Shown: positions 14,124-26,641 of the stretch, piece after piece
Numbering within the stretch: position 1 is the first letter of the stretch
Layout of the letters: each line of letters opens with the position of its first letter
From: Homarus americanus
Taxonomy: Eukaryota; Arthropoda; Malacostraca; Decapoda; Nephropidae
NCBI RefSeq assembly: GCF_018991925.1
Contig: NW_024737042.1
Coordinates: forward strand, 19,716,795-19,780,794
Length of the DNA: 64,000 nucleotides
Reading direction: 5' to 3'
Notes under the pieces: generated by a model
Seen by the model: the letters and a program-made list of their open reading frames with translations, nothing else
What the model was told of the DNA's origin: nothing
Database searches by the model: none
Program-made: the position numbers and the translations under genes

Positions 14124-14158
14124 TGGGGGGGTAGGGGAGGGGGTGGTGGGGGAGGGGG
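14124..14158 (+). other. Candidate G-quadruplex tract
   Basis: Within 35 bases there are four runs of four or more G separated by one to five bases (G7, G4, G5, G5, G5). This fits the usual intramolecular G-quadruplex pattern. Function is unknown. Confidence 0.6.
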
Positions 14159-14959
14159 TTGACGAATGAGATCATTTTTCAGGTTTGCAGGCAGGAGCAT
14201 AGTCTCTCTCTCTCTCTGTCAAAGCATGATTATGAAAATATTAGAGGATTTAGACAGGTTAACACATCAGTCATAGCAGATAAATATAGAGTAGAGATTT
14301 ATGGCGAAATTTAAAACAAAATTCTGCAGTGAATTTAAATGTTCGCCAACAACAGGGCGTGAGAGAGGAGACCTGTCACGTCCTCCTCCTGGGTCAACGC
14401 CATTCAAGTCTGCTGTAACAGCACCACCTTGCCGCCTGGTCAACGCCATTTGTGACGGCATTGAACAACACTTCCTTGCTGTATCATGACGTTGGATCAA
14501 GAGTGGCTAGCCCATTAATGTCATCACTGACGCGTCTCCCAAGCTCTACCAGAAACTAGCTCTCCCGTGAACCACCAAGGTGACGAGGGACCTGTATCTC
14601 ACCCTGAAAAGCAGTTCACTCATCCTTTGTCCTGGAACAGTGACTCGCCCTAAGGACCTCACCTTCCCAGGGTTCCTGCGCTTCATGACCGCCTTAATCA
14701 TCCCACGTACACCGCAACAAAAAGTATCGGTGCATATTGTAGTGTGAAATAATTTGAGACCAGTGACGATAGGTATTGGGAAAGACGAGTTGTTCCAGCC
14801 GTATGTTGGCAGCCCTGTCATGAAACAAAACCGTTATAAATAAGGTCGGAAGTGATAAATAGACAGTATGAAATATGAGGAGCTCCTCTTTTAAAAAAAT
14901 TATTTGTGATACTTGTAAATATTGCCACATTAATTTATGTACCAAATAAACCACTCAAC
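14159..14959. other. Anonymous sequence, no gene recognised
   Basis: A short (CT)n run lies at about 14202-14217. The frames of 60-90 codons on both strands have no recognisable motif. The right part might be the remnant of the transposon whose N-terminus follows. Confidence 0.4.
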
Positions 14960-15165
14960 CTGGTCGTCCTGAGGGGTGGTGGAGCGGACGGCCGCTCGAG
15001 ACCTGTCGTCTGTAAGCACCTGTTTCGAGGTATCGCCTAATCCATCGTGCAGCTGTGTTCTTGTGACACCAACCCGCCGGCTAATATCTGTGACTCCGAA
15101 CCCTTCGTTATGAAGGGCAATAATAGCTCGTGTTCTCTGGAGGTTTGGTATGTCGTCTGGCATGT
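14960..15165 (-). pseudogene. Tc1/mariner transposase, N-terminal fragment
   Basis: The minus-strand frame starting at 15163 reads as a helix-turn-helix start: R-x-R-A-I-I-A-L, then a second helix with DISRRVGVTRTQ, then DDRSRAAVRSTTPQDDQ. The last part resembles the SGRPRSTTPQDD linker of Tc1/mariner transposases with one altered stretch. The frame then diverges, the DDE catalytic domain is not found, and I did not find terminal inverted repeats. Confidence 0.6.
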
Positions 15166-15857
15166 GTAGATCTCACTGCTTCATATTGCTCTGTTTCATA
15201 CCCACGTTCACTGAGACTGAACCTCGCTCATCATTCGGTCGACATAAGCAACAATCCGAAAAGAGGAAACAAACACACTGATTGTCATCTATTGCAACAC
15301 CTAGTGGAGGGGGTCTTATGAGGATAAACTTGTCAACCTTCCCGAAATATCACAGTGTGGTGATTGCTTGAAGTCGTCGATCTCAATTCGCACTGATATT
15401 TTTGGTGCGAGGTAAAATAACATTCACCGCAGAGAGAAGTAGATGGCTTGCTTTTTTCTGTCTCCTCTTTGCTTTTGTCCCATGTTTTAGTTTGTATCTA
15501 GTAAGGATTTTATATGTTTGTTAGGGCACTGGTGTAGGGTTAGGATTTATTGTCTTTATAATTAGTTAGTAAATTGTTATTAAATATTAAAACTCTCTTG
15601 TATACTTCAATTTTTTATCCCTGAATCTTTCTTAATTACTCTTTTTTGATAGTCGAGTTGGCTTCTGTGGTGACCTGACATTAAGCTAATTAGCTACTTG
15701 TACAGACCTTAGAGCTAGTGGAGGTCGACCTCAAGAACGCACACATAGTTGCTGTGTCTGCCTCCGGCAATAAAGATAAAATAATAGTTAACTTCATAGT
15801 CAGAAACTTTTATTATAAAACTCCAGAAATAAATTTTTCTCATAGACATTAATCAGA
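15166..15857. other. Anonymous AT-rich sequence
   Basis: No open frame over about 63 codons, no repeat and no RNA gene is recognised. Confidence 0.45.
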
Positions 15858-16213
15858 CGGGAGTGCTGGTGGTAGATTGGTACCGCTTGCCTTCGCAAGC
15901 GAGATGTCACGGGTTCGATTCCCGGGCCGGTGGAAGTTGTTTGGACACTTCGTAGCCCCCATTAGTCCCTGTTCACCTAGCAGTAAAGTAGGTACCTGTT
16001 GTAAGTCGAAAGTTGCGAATTTGTATTCAGGGACAAGTTGTTGGAGCTCTAATAACTTGATGACACAAACCATTGACTCTTCCAGGCTTACCTTAACTCA
16101 TGAGACATAAAGGCAAGCATGAACTTAGCATGCTTCCTGTTGGGCACTGTAAACGCTTCTGCGCTTCACCTTAAACAAGGATGTAAGGAATGCCCAAAAA
16201 AAAAAAAAAAATT
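15858..16213 (+). mobile_element. tRNA-derived SINE with LINE-like 3' tail
   Basis: The head has RNA polymerase III promoter boxes: an A-box-like TGGTAGATTGG near 15872 and a B box GGTTCGATTCC at about 15911-15922. The acceptor stem of a real tRNA cannot be formed, so this is not a tRNA gene. The middle carries CACCTAGCAGTAAAGTAGGTACC (first 20 bases CACCTAGCAGTAAAGTAGGT), a module I associate from memory with decapod SINEs. The last about 105 bases (16090-16195) match the 3' UTR of the minus-strand LINE at 50692-50797, and the element ends in a poly-A run (16196-16211). The overlapping open frames are not real genes. Confidence 0.82.
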
Positions 16214-17009
16214 GATCAGACCTGAGCACTGTGTTCTCGACGTACAGTACGTGATAGACAAAGACAACTACAGAGGCTGAACGGAAGATAACAAAACTAT
16301 CTAGTATGAAGTAATCCACACAAAGAAACACTCGGCGAGCTAAGATTATTGATCCTTATGAGGTATATACAGTACAGTAGACTAGAAGCAATCTGCTGCA
16401 GTTATCACGCTACTAAGAAAAGTATTTATCTTCAACATGATAAGCTATCTTAAGTACAAAATTCCTCGAAAACGGACTTAACCGAGTGATGTTTAAGCGA
16501 GAAAAGATGTAACACAAATGCCAACAGAGGTATAGGACGCTGGAACACGAGAACTTCTTTCACTCACACATAATATTTAGAGGCTATTGAGTAGCAAGCA
16601 GTGTAATCATTCTGGTTACTTTTATTAATTTGTTCGGGAAATGGTTAATAGTGCCTCATAAGTAATGTAAAATAAATAATAAATAATCCATTGATAACCT
16701 TCAACAACGGTGAATCATTATTTATAAAAATATACAATGAACTCTTCCGGTATTCCACCAAGCGATTTCTTGAATAATATAATGAGAGAAGCTCTAAACC
16801 ATGGAGACGACTTGAAGGACCAGCTACCGATAGTGACTAGCGCTACCTCGATGAGATTGTGTATATTATTACCTCTCATACATACATTTTATTATAGACA
16901 AGGACGTGGACATTTCGTGTAGTGGTGAGTCCGTGGTACGGTTTACCAAAGCATGAAAGTTCGAACGCTCGAGTTTGGCTAGCGTGCAACCGCCGGAAGA
17001 CTGGCAGCG
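16214..17009. other. Anonymous AT-rich sequence
   Basis: No coding or RNA feature is recognised. A 61-codon plus frame at 16737 has no known motif. Confidence 0.4.
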
Positions 17010-17204
17010 TATAGAGACATCGTTTTCCAGTGTAAATAAAATGGTTAATTAATGCCTTCCTAAGGAAACCTTCGACATGGGACCAGGTTTGTTCCACTTA
17101 CGAATTTTTTCGATTTCTCCACTAAGTTTGATGAAAACGATTGTGCCGTTTGGCTGCAGAACAGACACCACAGACACACACGGCTATTCTTATAGTATAT
17201 GAGA
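17010..17204. repeat. Dispersed repeat R1, copy 1
   Basis: This matches 19960-20165 by eye. Shared words include GTAAATAA.ATGGTT, CGACATGG..ACCAGGTTTGTTCCACT, AAGTTTGATGAAAA.CGATTGTGCCGTTT and a terminal CTTATAGTATAT. The nature of the element is unknown: there is no coding capacity and I see no inverted termini. It runs directly into the 21-bp minisatellite. Confidence 0.75.
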
Positions 17205-18245
17205 TAATTATGGTCATGGTTGTTATAATCATGGTCGTGGGTGTTATAATCATAGTAGTGGTTTCTATAATCATAGTCGTGTTGTTATAATCATGGTCGT
17301 GGTTTTATAATCATAGTCGTGGTTGTTATAATCATAGTCGTTGTTGTTATAAAACATAGTAGTGGTTGTTATAATCATGGTCGTAGTTGTTATAATCATA
17401 GTCGTTGTTGTTATAATCATAGTCGTGGTTATTATAATCATGGTCGTGGGTGATATAATCATAGTCGTGGTTGTTATAATCATAGTCGTGCTAGTTATAA
17501 TCATGGTCGTGGTTGTTATAATCATGGTCGTGGGTTATAATCATGGTCGTGGTTGTCATAATCATGGTCGGTTATGATCCAGTCGTGGTTGTTATACTGT
17601 AATCATTGTTGTGGTTGTTATAATCATGGTCGTAGTTGTTATGACTGGCGGTCATGGTTGCTTTAATCATGGTCGTGGTTGTTATAATCATGGTCGTGGT
17701 TGTTATAATTATGGTCGTGGTTGTATATAATCATGGTCGTAGTTGTTATAATCGTTGGTCGTGGTTGTTATAATCATGGTCGTGGTTGTTATAATCATGG
17801 TCGTGGTTGTTATAATCATGGTCGTGGTTATTATAATCATGGTCGGTTGTTATAATCATGGTCGTGGTTGTTATAATCTTGGTCGTGGTTGTCATAATCA
17901 TGGTCGTGGTTATGATCATAGTCGTGGTTGTTATAATCATTGTCGTGGTTGTTATAATCATGGTCGTAGTTGTTATTATCATGGTCGTTGTTATATCATG
18001 GTTGTGGTTGTTATAATCATGGTCGTGGTTGTTATAATTATGGTCGTGGTTGTTATAACTGTCGTGGTTGTTATAATCATGGTCGCGGTTGTTATCATCA
18101 TGGTCGTGGTTGTTGTAATCATGGTCGTGGTTGCTATAATCGTGGTCCTGGTTTTATTGTCATGGTCGTGGTTGTTATAATCATGGTCTTCGTTGTTATA
18201 ATCATGGTCCTGGTTGTTATAATCATGGTCGTGATGTTACAATAT
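17205..18245. repeat. 21-bp minisatellite (unit ATGGTCGTGGTTGTTATAATC)
   Basis: About 50 degenerate copies of a unit whose first 20 bases are ATGGTCGTGGTTGTTATAAT. Because 21 is a multiple of three, both strands stay open over long stretches (MVVVVII on plus; MIITTTT on minus). The frames are artefacts. One- and two-base indels shift the phase several times. Confidence 0.95.
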
Positions 18246-18354
18246 GGGTCGTACCTGACTAACACAGGTAGAATAAACCCACACCTAATCTTTAATCTCA
18301 ATAAACCCAGATTAACTCACCTAATCAACAGGATTAGAGACCATTAGGATTGTA

Positions 18355-19712
18355 CCACAGGGCATCAGCGTCAAATTACCGGCCGATCAGTTTGACGTCA
18401 GTAGTGGGGAAATTTCTTGAATCAATTATAGCAGATAACATCCGATCGCATCTAGAGAAAAGCAAATTAATCTACGACTCTCATCTACGACTCTCAACAT
18501 GGGTTTACAAAGGGAAAATCTTGTCTAACAAATCTGCTAACGTTTCTAGGAAAGTCTTCGAGGTAGTAGATAATGATGAAAAAAGATGTTATTTACTTAG
18601 ACTTTAGCAAAGCATTTGACAGAGTACCGCATCAGAGGCTTCTGAGAAAATTAAGGCTCATGGTATCGAGGGAAAGTTTTAAATTGGATAAAATCATGGC
18701 TCACTGATAGAACGCAGAGGGTCAGCGTAGATGGTGTTAAATCTGGAGGGGCCGTGTAACCAGTGGGTTCCCCAGGGCGGACTAGGCCCACTCTTGTTCA
18801 TAATCTACATAAACGATCTAGATACTGGGATCAGCAGTGACATAAGCAAGTTTGCGGATGACACCAAATAGGAGGAAAATTAATTCAGGCAGGATGCAAA
18901 TGCATTACAGGAGGATCTAAATAAACTGCAGGTGGTCTGAAAATGGCAAATGAAATTCAACACCAGCAAGTGCAGCGTACTTAATATTGGAAGAACAAAT
19001 ACTTATAATGTATACAGCCTTAACAACATCAAGCTAGAGAAGTCGACTCGTGAAAGAGACCTAGGGTACTTGTAAGCCCGGACCTACGGCTTAGAAACAC
19101 TGCGTTAATGTTCGAAATAAGGCAAACAGAGTTTTGGGTTTATATCTAGAAGTGTAAGTAACAAGAGTGCAGAGGTCTTATTGCAACTATATCTTGCGCT
19201 AGTCAGGCCACAGTTCGATTATGCGGTTCAGTTTTGGTGCCCATATTATGGAATGGATATAAATTCACTAGAGTCGGTGCAGCGAAGAATGACAAAATGA
19301 TTCCGGGACTTAGAAACCTTCCATATCAGGATAGGCTAAAGAAACTTAACTTGCATTCCTAGAAAGACGAAGAGTGCGAGATATGATAGAAGTATTTAAG
19401 TGGGTGAAAGGAATCAATAAAGGGATATAGATAAAGTTCTTATAATATCCGAGCAGGATAGGACTCGAGCAACGGATTAAAGTTGGATAAGTTTAGGTTT
19501 AGGAGGGAGATAGGAAGAAACTGGTTCACAAATAGGGTGGTGGACGTGTGGAACAAGCTTAGCAACTTTGTAGGAAGTGCGGGAACTCTGGAAAGTTTCA
19601 AAGGAGGCTAGATAGATTCATGGATGATAGAGAGTGGTAATAACTCTCGACAGGAGCTGCCATGCACAGGCAAACTGGCCTATTGCAGACTCCTTATTTT
19701 CTTATGTTCTTA
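18355..19712 (+). pseudogene. CR1 family B LINE, 3' part of ORF2 (decayed)
   Basis: This fragment starts near the RT motif NYRPISLTSVVGKFLESII. It continues through DFSKAFDRVPHQRL, GVPQG (damaged), FADDT (about 18850) and the C-terminal thumb region, and ends with GGCCTATTGCAGACTCC and TTCTTATG octamers. The frame is broken by many indels. It is close to the minus-strand copy at 53023-62045, which shows what a more complete copy looks like. The first motif overlaps the exact site where BEL inserted in that other copy. Confidence 0.88.
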
Positions 19713-19959
19713 TGTACCAATACCGATCATTTCACACTGGATAAATAACAAAACATTTAATCACATTCCACTAGCTAATGTCTTACGGATATCTTATCAA
19801 GTTGAGAGTCTTACATGTCTATATAATTATGTTTTATTCTTAAAATATTTATAGTTCGTTGTGTATTGCATTGTATTGTATTGTATGGCATTGTATGTTT
19901 TGTATCCGTGGACAGCGTACAGCGAATGAGGGTGCGGCAAGTCCGTAGACTTGCATGGT
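19713..19959. other. Anonymous sequence with (TATTG)n-like words
   Basis: TGTATTG and TGTATGG words recur around 19858-19905. No other feature is seen. Confidence 0.4.
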
Positions 19960-20165
19960 TAATTATGGTGCCTTTTCCATCGTAAATAATATGGTTTATT
20001 AATGGCTTCCTAAAAGAAACCATCGACATGGGGACCAGGTTTGTTCCACTCTACGAATTTTTTGCGATTTTTCCACCAAGTTTGATGAAAAACGATTGTG
20101 CCGTTTCGGCTGCACAGACAGAAAACAATCAGACAGACATAGCTCGGATAGCTTATAGTATATTA
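19960..20165. repeat. Dispersed repeat R1, copy 2
   Basis: Second copy of the repeat at 17010-17204, ending in CTTATAGTATATTAGAT. Here the end is followed by unique sequence and not by the minisatellite. Confidence 0.75.
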
Positions 20166-21778
20166 GATGGTTATAGATTATGTCCTTATTCGTCGTTTTA
20201 AAATTCTCTGTACTTGATTGTGTTCTCTTCTAGTTCTTCCTGCTGACTGTAATGCCAGAGGCAGAGAAAAAGCAAAGAGGAAGAGATATTTCGATTACTC
20301 TCTCCTGAATTTCATTATTTGCTGTATTCATCACTTAGCCGAAGATCATTATGTTTTCTTTTGTCATATTGTTTACTTGATGTAGTACTTACTCTCCTAC
20401 CATTGTACACTTGCACACATAGCCTTATCCCCCATTTCTCCTCTATCTGTTCATTCCTCCATCTACCCACACCTTATTCCTCCCCACACACCTCCCTCTA
20501 TGTCCCTACAACCTGCTCCATCTCCCACACATTCTACTGTTTCTACTGTACCCTCATACCCCCTCTACCTCCTCACACCTCCTCTACGTTCTACGACTAC
20601 ACCTCACACTCCGTCACATCTTCCCTATGACACTAACTGCCCAATTCTTACACTAAATGCCCCCAACTTTCCATTTTAAGTGCTATGTGTATTCATTAGG
20701 CGGCGGCGAGGCCCAGTGAGGCTGTGTGTCTGTTTTATTGAAGCGCCAATTACCTGATCGAGCGAGGAAGTAAAAAAGGATGGCACTGATTAGTACAATT
20801 AATCTTGCGGGAATGTGAAGTATTGGTATAATCGTTATGTATTCGTCCAGTCAAACTCATCACGTTCATCAGTCAATAGCTCGAAATTTCAGTGTATTTT
20901 CGTGCTTTTTTTTGAGAAAGAAATTAATAAAAATCACATTCAATGTTATATGTATGTCGATAAGGTGTGTTGGGAATTGTAGATAAATAAAATAATGACA
21001 TTAAATGGGTTAATTACATATAATCCAGACAGCTATGTGGCATCATCCACAGAAATTGCCTCAAATTCTTTCCAAATTCAAATGAGAGGTCAAGACACGA
21101 ACAGAAATATGTGACTGATTTCAAAATATTACAAAATTATGTGTTGTATGATCGTTAAATGTATACAGATTTTAATATTTTCCAGGATTTTCTTTATAAA
21201 CGTAACAACGAACCTCATCCTTCTTCATGTTCTCCTCCCGTTAGCTAACGCTAACCTAACCCAACCTAACCCGCCAGGTAACGTTAGAGTGTTTAATCAT
21301 CAGGTGAAATAAGTTGGGATGCCTAACAATCACATAAAGAAAAGGTGACGTGGGCCAACCTGCCAGGTAATGGACCCATAACTTCGTTCACAGTAACAAA
21401 AATATATTTCACTTATTACTGAAGTAGGGTAATGGTAGACAATTAAACTGAATGAACTGTTCCAGTAGACCTCTCTCTATGTCCAGTGTTGACTCAGTTT
21501 TAGGGAGAAGTTCTCATCACTAATGTAAATTTGGATATTGTTATTGGTTGAGTTTTGAGTCTTATTTTCTTTCATGATGAACACTGGAACACTGGATCAC
21601 CTCACTAAGTTGGACTACCCTGGCCACGTTGACGGTGACGTGCATCAGTTTTGAGGCACCGACAGATACCATAGAGTAACAGCCACGAAAAATGAATTAT
21701 GAAATTAAAAATGCCCGGTATAATAATGATGAAAATAATATTAACGATGATAATGATGGTGTTAATAGTATCAGTAGA
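20166..21778. other. Anonymous sequence with pyrimidine-rich block
   Basis: 20380-20640 is C/T-rich on the plus strand. At about 21249 there is a short AACCTAACCC-type run, too short and irregular to call telomeric. No gene is recognised. Confidence 0.45.
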
Positions 21779-21877
<99 letters not shown>

Positions 21878-21905
21878 TATAATTATTATTATTATTATTA
21901 TTATT
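21779..21905. repeat. (AAT)n-(ATT)n microsatellite
   Basis: About 100 bp of AAT passes through a short palindromic centre (AATTATAATT) into about 25 bp of ATT. The two arms are complementary. Poly-N and poly-I frames are artefacts. Confidence 0.97.
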
Positions 21906-22946
21906 CCTAACTCATATGATTTAGAGTCCATCTTATGACATTTTAATGCTGATAATATGTCGCTAGAGTGACTCCTGTTGACGGTAATCAACTCTGCGTT
22001 ATGTAGAGCTTGAGTGAAGTCAACAAAGTGAACTATATTACTTGACGGTAATCTGCAATGTTATTATTTTTCAACTAAATAATTCTAATCTTAATAATGA
22101 CATCTAATATTAGTAATTACCCCAGAATATATTTGTTAATGATCATAAAATAAAGTTCTTTTGTCAACCCTGGAGAGATAATTCTCAAGCTGTCAGACGG
22201 TTTCCAAGAGTTGATAATAATTAATTAATGATCCATATGAGAAATGTTGTTTGCCCTCCTAATGATTCCTTTACTTCCATTTGCAAGTGTCAATATTATA
22301 CACCATTAACTCCTACACCAACATAAAGAGAACCACTAGAAGCCCTTATTGTAAGGCAATATAATGACTACAGAAAAATATAACTATGACTTTTAATTCT
22401 TTTCATCTTGATTTAATAATGACAGGGAGAGAATTCTATTACTGAAACTCGAGGTAATTGATATGTGCTGTGACAATATTGATAACACAGACATGTAGAC
22501 GATTATCCAGTTTCGGTAGAGTTTGAGGATATTCAGGAATGCCTTAAGTTCCAGGATGATGGTCAACCTACAAGTCAAATTTCATCTATGTACAGCGGTC
22601 CCGTTCTCTTTAACATCTACAGTCAGGAGGAGATAATTGACCTTAAATAGATTACCAGATTGTGCTGTTAATATGACAAATTAATTCGATCAGAAAATAT
22701 AATAAGAACAGGTTGTTATGGCTGTTCTCGAGCGCCGGTAACTAAAGATGGTTATCTGAAGTCCATAACAGGAGGCCGAGAAGTAATAACAAGGGAAGAA
22801 AGTTATATTAGAGTCTGAATGTCAATTACCGGGTGAAGTTGGCGGTGGACTGATTAATGATGATAAGCTGCCTACTGATGACCCACCATCACCATTATAC
22901 TGTCTGCTACCCTTACTATCAAATTACCCTTGTGTTATTTGGTAAA
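21906..22946. other. Anonymous AT-rich sequence
   Basis: No coding or RNA feature is recognised. Confidence 0.45.
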
Positions 22947-23226
22947 AACGTTACTCTGACCACCTACGTGATATGGGTAGTCCCCATAAGAGGTTCACGG
23001 CGCCATAAGCTCGTTGAACAGGCTTTGTGTGTGAAATATAACAGAGTCTAGTACTGCTTTTTAGTATCCTGGTGGTCCAGAGGTAGCGTTCCACGGTCAC
23101 AGTCATGGGCTCATGGGCCGTGGGTCTGAATCCTGCTGGGTGAGGTGGTGATTATGTGTAGAAGTCTGCGTGCTTTATTGGGCTAATGAAATATATATGG
23201 ATCCTCGTGTTTCGAAGCTGGATTTG
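22947..23226 (+). mobile_element. SINE-like unit with tRNA-related head, tandem copy 1
   Basis: The unit starts near AACGTTAC and carries GGTGGTCCAGAGG (A-box-like, 23071-23083) and GGGTCTGAATCC (damaged B box, about 23121-23132). It ends TGAAATATATATGG. It is followed about 280 bp downstream by a near-identical unit. No acceptor stem can be formed, so this is a SINE or tRNA relic and not a tRNA gene. Confidence 0.65.
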
Positions 23227-24180
<954 letters not shown>

Positions 24181-24290
24181 TATATATTTCTTTATGATAT
24201 TCAATCTGGTCTGTACTCCTAAGTTGACTGATTTTACGTAAATAACAACTATAAATCAATATTCAATCCGAACGAAACTAGCTTACCAAA
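24181..24290 (+). repeat. Repeat module R2 flanking (TA)n/(GT)n, copy 1
   Basis: The stretch from TATATTTCTTTATGATATTC to ACGAAACTAGCTT is almost identical to 26158-26268, including TCTGGTCTGTACTCCTAAG. Both copies sit immediately after a (TA)n-(GT)n array. Confidence 0.85.
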
Positions 24291-25380
24291 CCAGAGTAAT
24301 TTCAAACGCCGCGCCATTGGCGATGCTGTGTGTTCAAGTCGTCTGAGGGAAGACACTCGCCCCGCATGTAGAGAGAGGCTGTGAACTAGGCCTATACGAT
24401 ATTAAATGTAATTTACCGAGTTAATAGGACGCGAATCATGAAATTAAATATCAGTTATTAAATTGAAAATAATTATTGATTGTTTCCCAGTCTGAAAATG
24501 TTGCGTACGTCCTAATTAAGTTTAATCGTCTGGTAAATAAGTCACTCTCGGAAAGCGTGAACCAGGGAGCAAGGTGGCAGGGAGCTGTGAGAGGGCCAAG
24601 GACCACCTCTGTGCTGTACCCAGGAGAGACGGATCGCGTGACCTGGCTCCTTCGTTTATTTAACATCAGTATTAACAAGTAAGTTTTATTCAATCTCAGA
24701 CAAAGCTTGATAGGGCGGTAGGAACAAACGGTGATGTGAGACAATAGCTAACAGCCCGGGTTTTTAGGTTCTGTAGACCCCACGCTGTATGATAACGTCC
24801 ACTGGAGGTATGAGACATGAGTGGTGAAACGAGCTGTATGACCGTCCACTGACCTGGGTTTGAGCCACCTGTTGAGTATGGTGAGATAGAGTGAACCCAG
24901 CTGTCTAGGTGCCCAACTAACGACGTGACGATCGTTTGGGGTCATCAACTCTACTCTACCACGGCTCACAATACCACATATCTTCTAGCAGCTTAGTGAA
25001 AACCTTACTAACGGGAAGCTAAAGCTTCTCAACTGTACAAGGTCTGATTGGCTCACTCCCTTCCACTTCATGGATGTACTGGGGTAAAGTGAAGCCAGCT
25101 GATTGATACAGGCCGCTCACTGGGGCCAAGAGTCAGTGGAGTTTAGAGGTACACTTTCAGGTGGAGAAAGGCTGATTTGGGCCTTAAACTACGGGTGCCT
25201 GTTGGTTGTGCCTTAAACGACTACAGAGTGCAGGTGTAATCTGTGTGTGTGTTAGGTTAGGAAGCATGGTTCACGGGTATTGTGGACTCAGTAACTTAAT
25301 AATAGTGACAATATTTTTGTGTGTAGTTAATACTATTTATTCAGTTACTAATGTATGCTGTGTGCATTTAATATTTCTTT
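24291..25380. other. Anonymous sequence, no gene recognised
   Basis: Short frames overlap on both strands at 24451-24744 and 24748-24969 without motifs. No RNA gene is recognised. Confidence 0.45.
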
Positions 25381-25805
25381 ATAATCTCAATCTCATGTAT
25401 ATCCTTGTTCCCAGAGTAGTTTAGTTAGGTTAGGAGGTGTGTATTTGGTGGTAATATAATTTTTTGAGTTGGCCCTGAAGGCCTATTCAGGTGGAGTTAA
25501 TAAGCTCTAATTTTATACCATTTTCTCAGTGCTGGATATAATTTTTGTGAGTGCCTTTAAGGCATATTCATTGTAGAGTTATCAATTTCTTATTCTTTAA
25601 ATACCATTTTCTCAGTGATTGATTTTTGTTGAAAGTCCTTAAGGCCTGGTTCATGTGTGCAAGCAACATTTTTTAATACTTTAAACTTATTATCCTCTAA
25701 TGAGGCATTGTGTGAGGTTCTAATAATTTCAACATCATGTATAACTTTTATTCCCCAGAGTAGTATTTTAGTTCAGGTTAAGAAGTGTGTATATATGTAC
25801 CACTA
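25381..25805. repeat. Degenerate tandem repeats (about 95 bp within an about 335-bp unit)
   Basis: TACCATTTTCTCAGTG and CCT.AAGGC.TATTCA..T recur about every 95 bp between 25455 and 25665. The flanking words CATGTATA..TTCCCAGAGTAGT and GGTTA.GAAGTGTGTAT occur at about 25395 and again at about 25733, which suggests a larger, older duplication. Confidence 0.6.
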
Positions 25806-26045
25806 TTTGATTGTGTTTGTAGTGTTGGATGGAATATAAGTGTAAATTTTACAGTGTGTCTCATTCATCCCAGTCACAGACGCTTATCCTTCCACGGTCA
25901 CGGACAATTCATTTTGTTTAGTAAAGTTAAGTGCTCTTGTGCTGGTTCGGGATTTCTCTTAAGGGCGCTTCCACTGCAATTACCATCTAATAATCTTTAA
26001 TAAACCCCAAGTCAAGTGAGGAATTAAAGTCCAGTAAATTCCTGG
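25806..26045. other. Anonymous sequence
   Basis: Nothing recognisable. Confidence 0.4.
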
Positions 26046-26142
<97 letters not shown>

Positions 26143-26157
26143 TATGTGTGTGTGTGT
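26046..26157. repeat. (TA)n microsatellite with (GT)n end
   Basis: About 95 bp of TA, then TCATATGTGTGTGTGTG. Confidence 0.97.
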
Positions 26158-26268
26158 GTATATATTTCTTTTATGATATTCAATCTGGTCTGTACTCCTA
26201 AGTTGACATGTTTTTACGTAAATAACAACTATAAATCAATATTCAATCCGAACGAAACTAGCTTTTAC
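26158..26268 (+). repeat. Repeat module R2, copy 2
   Basis: Near-identical to 24181-24290, differing by a few single-base indels. Confidence 0.85.
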
Positions 26269-26567
26269 CAAACCTAATCTAACCACCTAACTAAATTCAG
26301 TTAGAGTTTTGTATACGACATCTGAAATTTAAAAGTACAAAAATACGTCATATATCAACAAATTTATATTTTTAGAGCAACAAAACATAACACCTTTCTC
26401 ATCAATAAAAGCTTAAAGCTTACTCGGGTGATTATCCCTGTTTACTGTGACGCACTAACACACACATACCACTTCTACCACCATCACTACTATCACCACC
26501 GCCACCACCACTTCCACCACCACAATCACCACTACTACTACTAATACTTAGCTGTCACCGAGAGGCT
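26269..26567. other. Anonymous sequence with CCA-rich tract
   Basis: 26467-26550 is built of ACC/CCA/ACT trinucleotides. The rest is unassigned. Confidence 0.55.
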
Positions 26568-26641
26568 GGCTCTTGTCTGCTTCAGCAGGCAGTCGGACTA
26601 ACTCAAAATATTGATACCTTCTCATGTGGAGCTCCTTCAAG
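26568..26641 (-). pseudogene. RTE-like LINE, C-terminal piece beyond the nested insertion
   Basis: GCTTCAGCAGGCAGTCGGAC through CTTCTCATGTGGAGCTCC matches the corresponding segment of the copy at 8000-8580 (GGTAAGCAGTTGAGCTAACT through CTTCTCGTGTGGTGCTCC). The LINE is then interrupted by the element at 26642 and resumes at about 28205. Confidence 0.75.

Noticed and set aside
15860..15935. tRNA gene
   Set aside because: A and B boxes are present but no acceptor stem can be formed, and the sequence continues into a SINE body with poly-A tail.
17271..18347. MVVVVII / MIITTTT frames as a possible membrane protein
   Set aside because: The frame exists because the DNA unit is 21 bp; both strands are open and frequent indels shift the phase.
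21245..21275. Interstitial telomere repeat (AACCTAACCC)
   Set aside because: Only a few irregular units; the same holds for GGTTAGGTTAGG near 37755.
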